Positions 7,440-15,737 are shown, counted from the first letter of the stretch. The stretch is 23,451 nt of DNA from an uncultured Clostridia bacterium (GCA_937895705.1 CALBKM010000005.1:1-23451); one strand, 5' to 3'. The notes: generated by a model from the sequence alone, not told the origin. Made by a program: numbers and translations.

Positions 7440-7454
7440 GTAAATTAAATTTAC
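7440..7454. promoter_or_regulatory. Palindromic operator at the NfeD-flotillin promoter
   Basis: GTAAATT-A-AATTTAC is a perfect 7-bp palindrome around one base, placed over the expected start of transcription. It is the same motif, in the same position relative to its -10 box, as the operator at 7301-7319. This supports one repressor acting on both divergent promoters. Confidence 0.75.
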
Positions 7455-7489
7455 CCCGACGCTTCAAGAGGGGAGAAGGAGGGAAGATT

Positions 7490-8131
7490 ATGAATGCTTG
7501 GTGGGAAGCTCTTAGTGTCCTGCAAAAGATTCTGTATTGTATCGCAATTCCGGCCACACTGGTTCTGATTTTACAGACAGTGTTGGTGATTATGGGATTC
7601 GGAGACGGAGCCAGCGGTGCCGATTTTAATCCCAGTGATACTTCTGGGCTTGATTTGGACGGAGATGTTTCCGCAGGGGATCTGACAGACGGAGATCTTG
7701 GAGATGCGGTATCCGGAGATTTCGGCAGCTTAAAGCTGTTTACTGTACAGGGTGCGGTGGCTTTTCTGGCAACCTTTTCCTGGGTGTCCATTGTCTGCGT
7801 GAAGGCGGAGATGAACGAGGTGCTTGCCTTAGCAATCGGTTTTGTTTGCGGCGGTGCCATGATGTATTTTGTGGCGAAGCTTTTGCATTGGATGGCAAAA
7901 TTGGCCGAAAACGGTACTTTTAAGTTAAAGAGTATGGTAGGTGAAACTGCACAGGTGTATCTGACGGTTCTGCCCAACGGCGAGAGCGGCGGAAAGGTGA
8001 CTTTGAGCAGTACCTCACGTTTTACGGAGGTGGATGCCATTACGGAAAGTACCCAAGCGATTCCCAGCGGATGCAGAGTGCGTATTGTGGATGTCCGCGG
8101 TGATGTGGTGGTAGTTGAGAAAGAACTGTAA
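7490..8131 (+). CDS. NfeD-like membrane protein, flotillin partner
   Basis: This 213-residue protein belongs by layout to the short NfeD group (like B. subtilis YuaF), which lacks the serine protease domain. A membrane helix lies at about 12-35. An acidic, Asp/Gly-rich loop (about 38-80) has several LDGD/GDLTDGD-like stretches. Two more helices follow at about 83-105 and 108-131. The C-terminal ~70 residues have the small beta-barrel (OB-fold) pattern: VGETAQVYLTVLP, then GGKVTLSS and CRVRIVDVRGDVVVVEKEL. In known systems such proteins sit beside flotillin and act with it at membrane microdomains. The ATG has GGAGGG 6 bases upstream. It is first in an operon with the flotillin gene 77 bases downstream, under the promoter-operator at 7408-7454. 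The short acidic loop could bind cations, which is speculative. Confidence 0.85.
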   Translation: MNAWWEALSVLQKILYCIAIPATLVLILQTVLVIMGFGDGASGADFNPSDTSGLDLDGDVSAGDLTDGDLGDAVSGDFGSLKLFTVQGAVAFLATFSWVSIVCVKAEMNEVLALAIGFVCGGAMMYFVAKLLHWMAKLAENGTFKLKSMVGETAQVYLTVLPNGESGGKVTLSSTSRFTEVDAITESTQAIPSGCRVRIVDVRGDVVVVEKEL

Positions 8132-8208
8132 ACAGCGGAAGCTGTGTTCACAGGGATAAATTACGGTTATTTTAGGGAATAACTAAAAGTTAAAGGAGGA
8201 TTTAACAA

Positions 8209-9600
8209 ATGGAACCAATTGTAATGATTAGTGTAATTGTACTGATTGTGTTTGCGGCCTTTGCCGGTATCTTATCCAGATATCGTAAGTGTCCGTCCGA
8301 CAAGGTAATGGTTATCTACGGTAAGGTAGGCACCGACAAGGACGGTCAGCCGCGTAGTGCAAAGTGTATTCACGGCGGTGCGGCTTTCGTGGTACCGGTA
8401 ATTCAGTCTTATCAGTACTTAGACTTAACGCCTATTTCGTTAAATGTAGATTTAAGAAATGCACTTTCTAAGCAGAACATTCGTGTAGATGTTCCGTCCC
8501 GATTCACGGTAGGTATTTCTACCGAGGACGGTATTATGCAGAATGCGGCAGAACGTTTGCTTGGTCTTAAGTTAAACGAGATTCAGGAACTGGCAAAGGA
8601 TATTATCTTCGGTCAGTTACGTCTTGTTATCGCAACTATGGAAATCGAGGAAATTAACACAGACCGTGATAAGTTCTTATTGGCAGTTTCCAAGAACGTG
8701 GAAATCGAACTTAAGAAAATCGGTCTTCGTCTCATCAACGTAAACGTAACCGATATTACCGATGAGTCCGGTTACATCGAGGCTCTCGGTAAGGAAGCAG
8801 CAGCTAAGGCAATCAACGATGCGAAGAAGAACGTGGCGGAGAAGGACAGAGACGGTGAAATCGGTCAGGCTCTCGCAAGAAAGGATCAGCGTATCCAAGT
8901 GGCAGCTGCAGATGCATCCGCTATCCAGGGTGAAAATGATGCAAAGATTGAGGTGGCACAGTCCGAGGCGAACCGTCGTGAGAAGGAGGCAGAGGCACTT
9001 CGTGTCGCAACCGCAGCCGAGGCAGTACAGGCCGCTAAGGCAAAGCAGGAAGCATACATTGCACAACAGGAAGCAGAGCAGACCCGTGCACAGCTTGAAA
9101 TGGCAACCCAGCAGGCCGACGTCATCGTTAAGGCTCAGATTGCAAAAGAGCAGGCTCAGATTGCCGCAGATGCGGAGGCAGAAGTTGCAAGACGTAAGGC
9201 ACAAGGTGAAGCAGACGCTATCTTTGCAAAGATGTCCGCAGAGGCTCGCGGTACCCAGGAACTCTTGGAGAAGCAGGCAGAAGGTATGCGTAAGCTCGTG
9301 GAAGCTGCCGGCGGAGATTCCGACAATGCAGTGAAACTCATTCTTGCGGATAAGATGGAGCAGCTTCTTCAGATTCAGGTTGACGCGATTAAGAATATCA
9401 AGATCGATAAGGTTACTGTTTGGGACGGCGGAAAGAGCGGTGACGGTAAGACCGCTACCTCCGGTTTCCTTTCCGGTATGATGCAGGCGGTACCGCCGCT
9501 TAACGAAGTGTTCAAGCAGGTAGGCATGGAGCTTCCGAACTTCCTTGGAAAAGAGAAGGAAGAAGGCGCTGCCGCAGAAAATGTATCCACCGGAGAATAA
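8209..9600 (+). CDS. floT: Flotillin (SPFH/band 7 family protein)
   Basis: Flotillins are membrane-anchored scaffold proteins that form oligomers and organise functional membrane microdomains, affecting fluidity, signalling and secretion. The 463 residues begin with a hydrophobic anchor (about 5-22). The SPFH domain (about 30-185) contains VPVIQSYQYLDLTPISLNV, RVDVPSRFTVGIS and IGLRLINVNVTDITDESGYIEALGKEAA (cited here in parts as the typical flotillin blocks). A long Ala/Glu/Gln coiled-coil (about 190-360) has repeated EAE/AQ units, and the C-terminal tail has the VKLILADKMEQLLQIQ stretch seen in flotillins. AAAGGAGG lies 9 bases before the ATG. The gene uses preferred codons heavily, suggesting good expression. 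In B. subtilis the equivalent yuaF-floT genes answer to SigW; here the visible control is a putative XRE operator. Confidence 0.92.
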   Translation: MEPIVMISVIVLIVFAAFAGILSRYRKCPSDKVMVIYGKVGTDKDGQPRSAKCIHGGAAFVVPVIQSYQYLDLTPISLNVDLRNALSKQNIRVDVPSRFTVGISTEDGIMQNAAERLLGLKLNEIQELAKDIIFGQLRLVIATMEIEEINTDRDKFLLAVSKNVEIELKKIGLRLINVNVTDITDESGYIEALGKEAAAKAINDAKKNVAEKDRDGEIGQALARKDQRIQVAAADASAIQGENDAKIEVAQSEANRREKEAEALRVATAAEAVQAAKAKQEAYIAQQEAEQTRAQLEMATQQADVIVKAQIAKEQAQIAADAEAEVARRKAQGEADAIFAKMSAEARGTQELLEKQAEGMRKLVEAAGGDSDNAVKLILADKMEQLLQIQVDAIKNIKIDKVTVWDGGKSGDGKTATSGFLSGMMQAVPPLNEVFKQVGMELPNFLGKEKEEGAAAENVSTGE

Positions 9601-9668
9601 AGAACGGTAACGATTTGGGCGGATTCCGGTTTGCCCGGAAATAGTGTGGGAATATGAGTGAAAAGAAA

Positions 9669-9701
9669 AGGAGTTGCGATGTATGCAACTCCTATTTCTT
9701 T
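9669..9701 (+). terminator. Terminator after flotillin
   Basis: AGGAGTTGC (9669-9677) pairs with GCAACTCCT (9685-9693) around a 7-base loop, followed by a T-rich tail. It closes the NfeD-flotillin unit. Confidence 0.75.
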
Positions 9702-9729
9702 TGCGTTATAGCATTGGATATGGTATGAT
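9701..9729 (+). promoter_or_regulatory. Promoter of the helicase-nuclease gene
   Basis: TTGCGT (9701-9706), 17 bases, TATGAT (9724-9729), about 30 bases before the ribosome binding site. It overlaps the tail of the preceding terminator. Confidence 0.55.
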
Positions 9730-9769
9730 AGAAAAGAAGGAAGTATTTTGAACAAAGGAGGTGAACCGG

Positions 9770-12415
9770 TTGGCCGGAAGGAAGAAAAACGAACAAGCGT
9801 ACACAGAACGGAAGAAAGAAACTGCGGAAGAAACGACAGAGAAGACGCAGGGGCAGAAATCCTTGCTACAGGACAAAATCAAGGTCTCTGTTCGTACGCT
9901 GGTGGAGTTTATTATGCGCTCCGGAGATCTGGAGAGCGGAAGCGGACGAATGGACGCGGATGCTATGCAGGCGGGCAGTCGGTTACATCGAAAGATTCAG
10001 AAAAGTATGGGAAGTAATTACACCGCCGAGGTACCGCTTTCTGTCGAACTTTCACTTGCGGACGCAGATGAGAGATTTCTTCTGGTGGTGGAAGGACGTG
10101 CCGACGGCGTGATTCGTAATCAGGACGACAGTTTTATCATAGATGAAATCAAATGTACCTACCGGGATGTGAAAATGTTTGCCCGAGCGGAGCGGGTACA
10201 TCTGGCCCAGGCCCGGTGTTATGCCTATATGTTAGGTGTAAAAGAAGGAAAACTGGGCGATATGGCGGATGAACTTATTGAAGCACAATCCCCGGAGGGA
10301 GAAGTTTCGGAAAATACAACGGACCGGCCGGATACTTTCGGCATCCGCCTGACTTACTGCAACATCGAAACCGAGAATATAAAGCATTTTGACGAGGAAC
10401 TGTCCGGAGCGGAACTGACAGCCTGGTTTGATGCGTTAATCGAAGAATACGCCAAGTGGGCGGTGTGGGAACGACGTTGGAAAAAAATACGGAATGCTTC
10501 CGCAAAGGAATTACAGTTTCCTTTTTCTTACAGAGAAGGACAGCGGGATTTTACTGCAGGTGTGTATCGTTCCGTTCTTCGGGAGAAAAAACTTTTTGCC
10601 ATGGCGCCCACCGGTGTGGGTAAGACCGTATCTACTGTATTTCCGGCGGTGAAAGCGGTGGGAGAAGGGCTGACGGAAAAGCTGTTTTACTTAACGGCAA
10701 AGACCATTGTCCGGACAGTAGCGGAGGAGACTTTTTCCGTATTGGCGGACCGGGGACTGATGTTTAAAACCGTGACGATTACCGCCAAGGAGAAAATATG
10801 CGTACTGGAAAAACCGGAGTGTAACCCCTTTGCCTGTCCTCGGGCCAAAGGACATTTTGACCGGGTAAACGATGCTTTGTTTGATATGCTGACCAATGAG
10901 AAAAACATTACGAGAGAACTGATTGAAGCCTATGCGGAAAAACATTCGGTTTGTCCGTTCGAGTTTTGTCTGGATCTGACCCTTTGGGCGGATGCGGTGA
11001 TTTGCGATTACAATTATGTATTTGATCCGACGGTGGCTTTGAAAAGGTTCTTTGCCGGTGAAGGTAAAAACAATTTCGTATTCCTTGTGGACGAGGCTCA
11101 CAATTTGCCGGAACGGGCAAGGGAAATGTACAGTGCCACGCTATGGAAAGAAGAATTTTTAAATGTGAAACGAATGTTGGGCAAGCAACAGCCGAAGCTT
11201 ACCAAACGGCTGGAAGCCTGTAACAAGGAATTACTCCGGTTAAAGAGGGAATCGGAAGGTTTTACGGAATATACGGAGTTCGGAACTCTGGCGATGAGTC
11301 TGACGAGACTTATGACGGAATGTGAGGAATATTTAAAGGATGACAAACGTCCGGGAAACGAAAGGGAAGCGGTATTAAACCTCTACTTTGAGGCTCGGCA
11401 CTTTTTGGCAATGTATGATTTTTCGGATACGGACTACCGGTTCTATACCTCCTACGGAGAAGACGGTTCTTTCTATGCCAGAGTGCAGTGTATGCAACCG
11501 GCCAGAGCTCTGGCGGAACAGTTAAAGAAAGGAAAAAGTGCGGTATTTTTCTCGGCTACGTTGCTTCCGGTACGGTTCTACATGGAAGAATTGGGCGGAA
11601 CCGAAGAGGATTACGCTATTTATGTACCGTCGCCTTTTGCCAAGGAACAACGCCTTGTTATGGTGGGCTGCGATGTGAATTTCCGTTACACCAACCGGGG
11701 ACGGAAGATGTACGAAAAGGCTGCGGACTATATCCTTGAATTCACCAAAGCGAAAAGAGGCAATTACTTTGTGTTTTTCTCCTCATACCGGATGCTGCAG
11801 GATGTGGCGACGGTACTGGAGGAACGGTTGACAAGTAATTTGAAAGGAGATTTGCCGGAGCGGAAGGAAGAAAACAGGGATGCCTTGCCGGCAACGAACG
11901 GACAGCAAAAGAGTGAAGAAAACCCGCAATCGGATGCGGTTTTTCTTCACAAGCAGAAGACCAATATGACGGAGACGGAGAGGGAAGAATTTCTTGCGAA
12001 GTTTACCGAGGAGACCGAGGGAACTCATATCGGATTGTGCGTGCTGGGCGGTATCTTCGGAGAAGGCATCGACTTAAAGGGAGAACGTCTCATCGGCGCG
12101 GTGGTTGTCGGTACGGGACTTCCGCTGGTGTGCGACGAACGGGAGTTGTTCCGGAGGTACTACGACGGACGGGAGGAAGGTAGCAGAGACGGATTTTCCT
12201 GTGCATATTTGTATCCCGGAATGAATAAGGTTCAGCAGGCGGCGGGCCGGGTGATTCGTACGATGGAGGATAAAGGTGCGGTACTGTTGCTGGATGACCG
12301 GTTTGCCGGAAGTGGGTATACCTCCCTTTTCCCGAAGGAGTGGTACCCTTATGAGACGGTAACGCTTCGGACTGTGGGAGAGGTGCTGGAAAACTTCTGG
12401 AAGTGGCAAAGCTAA
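9770..12415 (+). CDS. DinG/XPD-like DNA helicase with N-terminal RecB-like nuclease domain
   Basis: This 881-residue protein combines two activities. The N-terminal ~230 residues show a PD-(D/E)XK nuclease of the RecB/Cas4 type: His73 in RLHRKI, Asp112 in GRADG, Glu126-x-Lys128 in IDEIK, and Gln147 in QARCYAY. The superfamily 2 helicase follows, with motif I APTGVGKT (279-286), DEAH (441-444) and motif VI QQAAGRVIR (822-830). Between motifs I and II are cysteines 344, 351, 356 and 395 (also 400), in the position of the XPD/DinG iron-sulfur cluster. DinG-type enzymes unwind 5'-3' and resolve R-loops, forks and G-quadruplexes; S. aureus DinG instead carries a DEDD exonuclease. The start is TTG at 9770, because AAAGGAGGTG covers 9754-9763 and a GTG at 9761 would lie inside it. 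It stands alone, upstream of the MutS-like pair. Residues about 690-725 are a low-complexity insert. Confidence 0.85.
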   Translation: MAGRKKNEQAYTERKKETAEETTEKTQGQKSLLQDKIKVSVRTLVEFIMRSGDLESGSGRMDADAMQAGSRLHRKIQKSMGSNYTAEVPLSVELSLADADERFLLVVEGRADGVIRNQDDSFIIDEIKCTYRDVKMFARAERVHLAQARCYAYMLGVKEGKLGDMADELIEAQSPEGEVSENTTDRPDTFGIRLTYCNIETENIKHFDEELSGAELTAWFDALIEEYAKWAVWERRWKKIRNASAKELQFPFSYREGQRDFTAGVYRSVLREKKLFAMAPTGVGKTVSTVFPAVKAVGEGLTEKLFYLTAKTIVRTVAEETFSVLADRGLMFKTVTITAKEKICVLEKPECNPFACPRAKGHFDRVNDALFDMLTNEKNITRELIEAYAEKHSVCPFEFCLDLTLWADAVICDYNYVFDPTVALKRFFAGEGKNNFVFLVDEAHNLPERAREMYSATLWKEEFLNVKRMLGKQQPKLTKRLEACNKELLRLKRESEGFTEYTEFGTLAMSLTRLMTECEEYLKDDKRPGNEREAVLNLYFEARHFLAMYDFSDTDYRFYTSYGEDGSFYARVQCMQPARALAEQLKKGKSAVFFSATLLPVRFYMEELGGTEEDYAIYVPSPFAKEQRLVMVGCDVNFRYTNRGRKMYEKAADYILEFTKAKRGNYFVFFSSYRMLQDVATVLEERLTSNLKGDLPERKEENRDALPATNGQQKSEENPQSDAVFLHKQKTNMTETEREEFLAKFTEETEGTHIGLCVLGGIFGEGIDLKGERLIGAVVVGTGLPLVCDERELFRRYYDGREEGSRDGFSCAYLYPGMNKVQQAAGRVIRTMEDKGAVLLLDDRFAGSGYTSLFPKEWYPYETVTLRTVGEVLENFWKWQS

Positions 12416-12501
12416 AGAAGCGGGGGAGAAGGTGATACCTGAAAGAGGCATCCGAAACAAGCCGAAAATATGTACAAAAATGGAACAGATTGTTAATAAT
12501 T

Positions 12502-12529
12502 CCCCGGTGGCATTGACAGTGCGCCGGGG
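12502..12529 (+). promoter_or_regulatory. GC-rich hairpin overlapping the mutS-like promoter
   Basis: CCCCGG (12502-12507) pairs with CCGGGG (12524-12529), with inner GCA/TGC pairing across a small bulge, followed by AAATTTTAT. It lies 87 bases after the helicase stop and could terminate that transcript. It also spans the -35 box of the next promoter, so folding or protein binding here could affect initiation. The T-run is weak. Confidence 0.45.
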
Positions 12530-12541
12530 AAATTTTATACT
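12513..12541 (+). promoter_or_regulatory. Promoter of the MutS-like gene pair
   Basis: Consensus TTGACA (12513-12518), 17 bases, TATACT (12536-12541). The -35 lies in the loop of the GC-rich hairpin. Confidence 0.7.
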
Positions 12542-12576
12542 GGAAAAAGGAAAAAATGTGCAATTGGGAGGTATTT

Positions 12577-14142
12577 ATGTATTCGGGTTTATTGGAATAT
12601 GAGCTGGCGGAAGAGCAGGAAAGTTCCGGAATGCCGGAGTTTTTCATCGACCTTAATCTCAATCAGATTGTCAGAGAGCTGCAGAATAATGTAGATGAGT
12701 ACGATGTTCGGGAAATGTACTACCGGATGCCGAAAAATTATGAAACCGTATGTTATCGTCAGGAGATTTATCGGGAAATCAGAGGAAAACATCTGGAAAA
12801 GGCGCTGGATGCTTTTTCACAGAAAATGAGAGAGACAAGGAAATATAAGGATCTGCACGGAAAGGCGGAAAACAAGCAACAGTATCAGATGTACTGGTTT
12901 AATACTGTTAGCGAGTTTACGGACGGTGTAGACTTGCTTCGGGAGTCGCTTGCAAAAGCGATGCCGGAAGCAAAGGGACTTTCGGATCTTTTGGGGGTTG
13001 TGGAGGAACTCTGCGGAAAAAAACTGTGGGAAGAGTGTCGCAGGGACAAAGAGAAGATAAAAGGAATGTTGTCGGGGTTGCGGTTTGAACTCAGTATTGA
13101 CGGAACGAATTTAAGAGTAAGAAGCCAGCAAAGAGAACAATACTATTTCGATCATTTGAAAAAGCTGTTTCCGTATAAATTTTCCGACCGTACCGATACG
13201 GACGGGATTCCGTACGATTATTTGATTGCCAGTCCGTTCCTGGCCAATGAGCAACTGGGCTTTTTGGAGTCGGAAATCGTCAGAATGTATCGGAAAAAAC
13301 GTCCGGACTTTTTTAAAGAATTGGAAAAGTTTTATAAAAAGTATGAGAACATAATCGAAGAGAAGATGTACCGCGTGGAAGCGGAAGTGCAGTATTATTT
13401 GGCATATTCCATGTTTCAGAAGGATATGGAAAACCGCGGGTGCGTATTTTGCGAGCCGAAGGTACAGGCGGGCGGCAGCGCTTTTGTTGCACATGAGGTG
13501 TACGATCTGGCTTTGGCACGAAAGAATCGCTTTGCGGATTTGGAAGTTGTCAGTAACTCTGTGCAGTACCGGGAAGGAGAAAAGTTTTTTGTGGTAACCG
13601 GACCGAATCAGGGCGGAAAAACCACCTTTGCCCGAAGCCTCGGACAGCTGGTATATTTTGCCATGATGGGACTTACGGCGCCGGCGGAATCGGCGGTGTT
13701 GCCGTTTTTTGAGGATTTGCTGACTCACTTTTCCGTGGAGGAAAGTTTGGAAAGCGGTCGCGGCAAGCTGAAGGAAGAACTGGTACGTTTGGAGCCGATG
13801 ATGCAGGAAGAGAACGGCAATCGTTTTGTGATTCTGAACGAGTTGTTTACCACGGCGGCAACGTATGATGCCTTTGTTATGGGGCAGAGAGTTATCCGGC
13901 ATTTTGCGGATCAGGGATGTCTCGGTGTGTATGTAACCCACATTGCGGAGCTTTCCAAGGCCGGTGAAGATGTGGCCAGTCTTGTGGCTTTGGCGGATGA
14001 AAACGACCACAAAAAGCGAACATTCCGTGTTGTGAGAAAAGAAGCGGAAGGTATCGGCTATGCCGGAGATATTGTGGATAAGCATCACCTCGGGTATGAT
14101 GAATTGTGCAAACGACTGGATGAGGGAGGGCTTACGAAATGA
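12577..14142 (+). CDS. MutS-like ATPase 1 (no mismatch-recognition domain)
   Basis: The C-terminal half is a MutS domain V ATPase. Walker A is GPNQGGKTT (342-350), matching the MutS GPNxGGKST form. A THFSVEESLESGRGKLKEEL block corresponds to the MutS segment around FTRIGA..GRSTF. Walker B ends in LNE (Asn421, Glu422) instead of the usual Asp-Glu, and YVTHIAEL replaces ATHYHEL. The 521 residues lack the N-terminal mismatch-binding and connector domains; the first ~320 residues are helical and correspond at best to the lever/clamp. There is no Smr nuclease tail as in MutS2. The ATG at 12577 is preferred (GGGAGG 5 bases upstream); an ATG at 12556 is possible but too near the transcription start. 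It is translationally coupled to its paralogue (ATGA overlap), suggesting a heterodimer. Its role in repair, recombination or defence is unknown. Confidence 0.82.
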   Translation: MYSGLLEYELAEEQESSGMPEFFIDLNLNQIVRELQNNVDEYDVREMYYRMPKNYETVCYRQEIYREIRGKHLEKALDAFSQKMRETRKYKDLHGKAENKQQYQMYWFNTVSEFTDGVDLLRESLAKAMPEAKGLSDLLGVVEELCGKKLWEECRRDKEKIKGMLSGLRFELSIDGTNLRVRSQQREQYYFDHLKKLFPYKFSDRTDTDGIPYDYLIASPFLANEQLGFLESEIVRMYRKKRPDFFKELEKFYKKYENIIEEKMYRVEAEVQYYLAYSMFQKDMENRGCVFCEPKVQAGGSAFVAHEVYDLALARKNRFADLEVVSNSVQYREGEKFFVVTGPNQGGKTTFARSLGQLVYFAMMGLTAPAESAVLPFFEDLLTHFSVEESLESGRGKLKEELVRLEPMMQEENGNRFVILNELFTTAATYDAFVMGQRVIRHFADQGCLGVYVTHIAELSKAGEDVASLVALADENDHKKRTFRVVRKEAEGIGYAGDIVDKHHLGYDELCKRLDEGGLTK

Positions 14143-15737
14143 AGGTAACGTTATTGTATCCCGACAGAGAATGGGGAAGAGAGACGCTCTATTTTGACAG
14201 GGAAGAGATTGTAAAGGATTTAAATTTGAATATTTTGTTCCGTGCTTCGGCTTCTCTGTACGATGAAGCGGCAGAGGCGGGGAAAACCGTACAGGTAGCT
14301 CAAGAGCGGGATAATGACATTGCGGATATGATGAAACGTGTGATGCTTTCACCGCTGGCAAGCCCGGAAGAGGTACATTACCGTCAGCAGATGGTAAAGG
14401 AAGCGATATCCAACTATGACCGTATGGAAGAGTTTTACCGCAGGATAAAGGCTACGGTGGAGGATATCGGGAAATACGCCATGGCTAAGAAAAAGCAGGG
14501 GTATGGCAGCGGCACGGATCTGGGACGTCGAAATGTGGCCAACGTGGAGTATCTGGAACATATGGTATACCATATCGGCAGGGTACGGGATGCTTTGGAG
14601 GATTGGAGCCCGCGCTTTGTGACACCGGAACTGAAAAAGTTTTCGGAAACGTTTTTTGAAGAGTATTCGGCGGAGTTTATGATTTGTCTGGAAAAGGTGG
14701 TGAGGGATTTACGTTCCTCATTAACGGGCGGAATTATTGACGTAACGGCATCTTTGGGACCGGGACTTTTCATGTCTTCCATGACTCTGACCGATATTTG
14801 GGAGTCCAATAAAATAAAGCTCAGCTTTTTAAAAAATGCCGCAGACCGGTTCGGAAAATTCTGTAAGCAGTTGTTTACGGTGGAAGAGCTGGTGTTTGAA
14901 GGGGAAAATCAGAACCTCTGGCAAGATATTTCCGATATAAAAAATGCGGCCCTGGGAGGTGTGATGCGCCATTTTGAAGGTTTTTTGGAGGAACAGGAAG
15001 TGTTTTTTCAGAAGCTGTATTCCCAGGCGGCGTTCTTGATGGGAGCGGCCAATTTGTACCGCAGAATGAAACGAATGAATGTGGACATCTGCTTTCCGGA
15101 AATTGTGGACAGAAAACATATCCGGTTTGAAGGATTGGTGGAGTTGAGCCTCGCCATCAATACGCTTCGCTGCCCGGTGGATAATTCCTTAAATGCAAAC
15201 GATAAGCGGCTGTTGGTGGTAACCGGCGCAAACCAGGGCGGTAAGTCCACGTATCTTCGCAGTATCGGCATTGCCCAGATTATGATGCAGTGCGGCTTGT
15301 TTGTTCCGGCAAAGAGCTTTGCCAGTGGGTTGTACAGCAGGGTATTCACCCACTTTACACGCCGGGAAGACAGTGCCATGAACAGCGGACGTCTGGATGA
15401 GGAACTGGGCAGAATGGAACGTATCATCGATAATCTGACAAAGGATTCCGTACTGTTTCTGAATGAGTCTTTTGCTACTACTACGGAAAAGGAAGGCTCC
15501 ATTATTGCGGAGGACATTACCACCGCTCTTTACGAGAGGGGAGTTCGTGTTATGATGGTAACCCATCTGATGGCCTTTGCACAGAGCTGTTATGCGAAAA
15601 AATTAGAGCATGCGGTGTTCCTTTCCGCGGAGCGAAAAGAGGACGGAGAGCGTACCTTCCGTATGGTGGAACAGGAGCCGGAGCTGACCAGTTACGGCTT
15701 GGATTTATATGACAGCGTGTTGAGAAAAAAGCATTGA
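14139..15737 (+). CDS. MutS-like ATPase 2 (no mismatch-recognition domain)
   Basis: This 532-residue paralogue of the preceding gene has Walker A GANQGGKST (363-371), FTHFTRREDSAMNSGRLDEEL as the signature region, and Walker B VLFLNES with Asn442 and Glu443. A Thr-rich TTTEKEGS segment follows, then MMVTHLMAFA as the switch region. The N-terminal ~330 residues are helical, with MLSPLASPEEVHYRQQMVKE resembling the connector-to-core junction of the MutS core. No mismatch-binding domain I and no Smr domain are present. The ATG overlaps the stop of gene 1 as ATGA, with GGGAGG upstream, so equimolar synthesis and a heterodimer are likely. Both proteins carry Asn at the Walker B Asp position, so this is a shared family trait rather than damage. 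The last codons overlap the -35 box of the xylulokinase promoter. Confidence 0.83.
   Translation: MKVTLLYPDREWGRETLYFDREEIVKDLNLNILFRASASLYDEAAEAGKTVQVAQERDNDIADMMKRVMLSPLASPEEVHYRQQMVKEAISNYDRMEEFYRRIKATVEDIGKYAMAKKKQGYGSGTDLGRRNVANVEYLEHMVYHIGRVRDALEDWSPRFVTPELKKFSETFFEEYSAEFMICLEKVVRDLRSSLTGGIIDVTASLGPGLFMSSMTLTDIWESNKIKLSFLKNAADRFGKFCKQLFTVEELVFEGENQNLWQDISDIKNAALGGVMRHFEGFLEEQEVFFQKLYSQAAFLMGAANLYRRMKRMNVDICFPEIVDRKHIRFEGLVELSLAINTLRCPVDNSLNANDKRLLVVTGANQGGKSTYLRSIGIAQIMMQCGLFVPAKSFASGLYSRVFTHFTRREDSAMNSGRLDEELGRMERIIDNLTKDSVLFLNESFATTTEKEGSIIAEDITTALYERGVRVMMVTHLMAFAQSCYAKKLEHAVFLSAERKEDGERTFRMVEQEPELTSYGLDLYDSVLRKKH

Noticed and set aside
7156..8151. A 331-codon minus-strand open frame spanning the NfeD-like gene and the divergent promoters
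   Set aside because: It crosses two promoters and the regulator's start, has a Ser/Thr/Pro-rich unstructured translation, and conflicts with the well-supported genes on both sides.
8677..9204. A Cys/Leu-rich minus-strand frame opposite the flotillin coiled coil
   Set aside because: The repeated composition is the complement of Ala/Glu/Gln codons in the flotillin gene.
9748..10017. A plus-strand 89-codon frame overlapping the helicase start
   Set aside because: Its start precedes the ribosome binding site that serves TTG at 9770, and the product matches nothing; the overlapping frame encodes the nuclease domain.
13111..14361. A 416-codon minus-strand open frame opposite the first MutS-like gene
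   Set aside because: It has no recognisable domain or ribosome binding site and lies opposite a gene with clear MutS motifs; it is a by-product of that gene's codon use.
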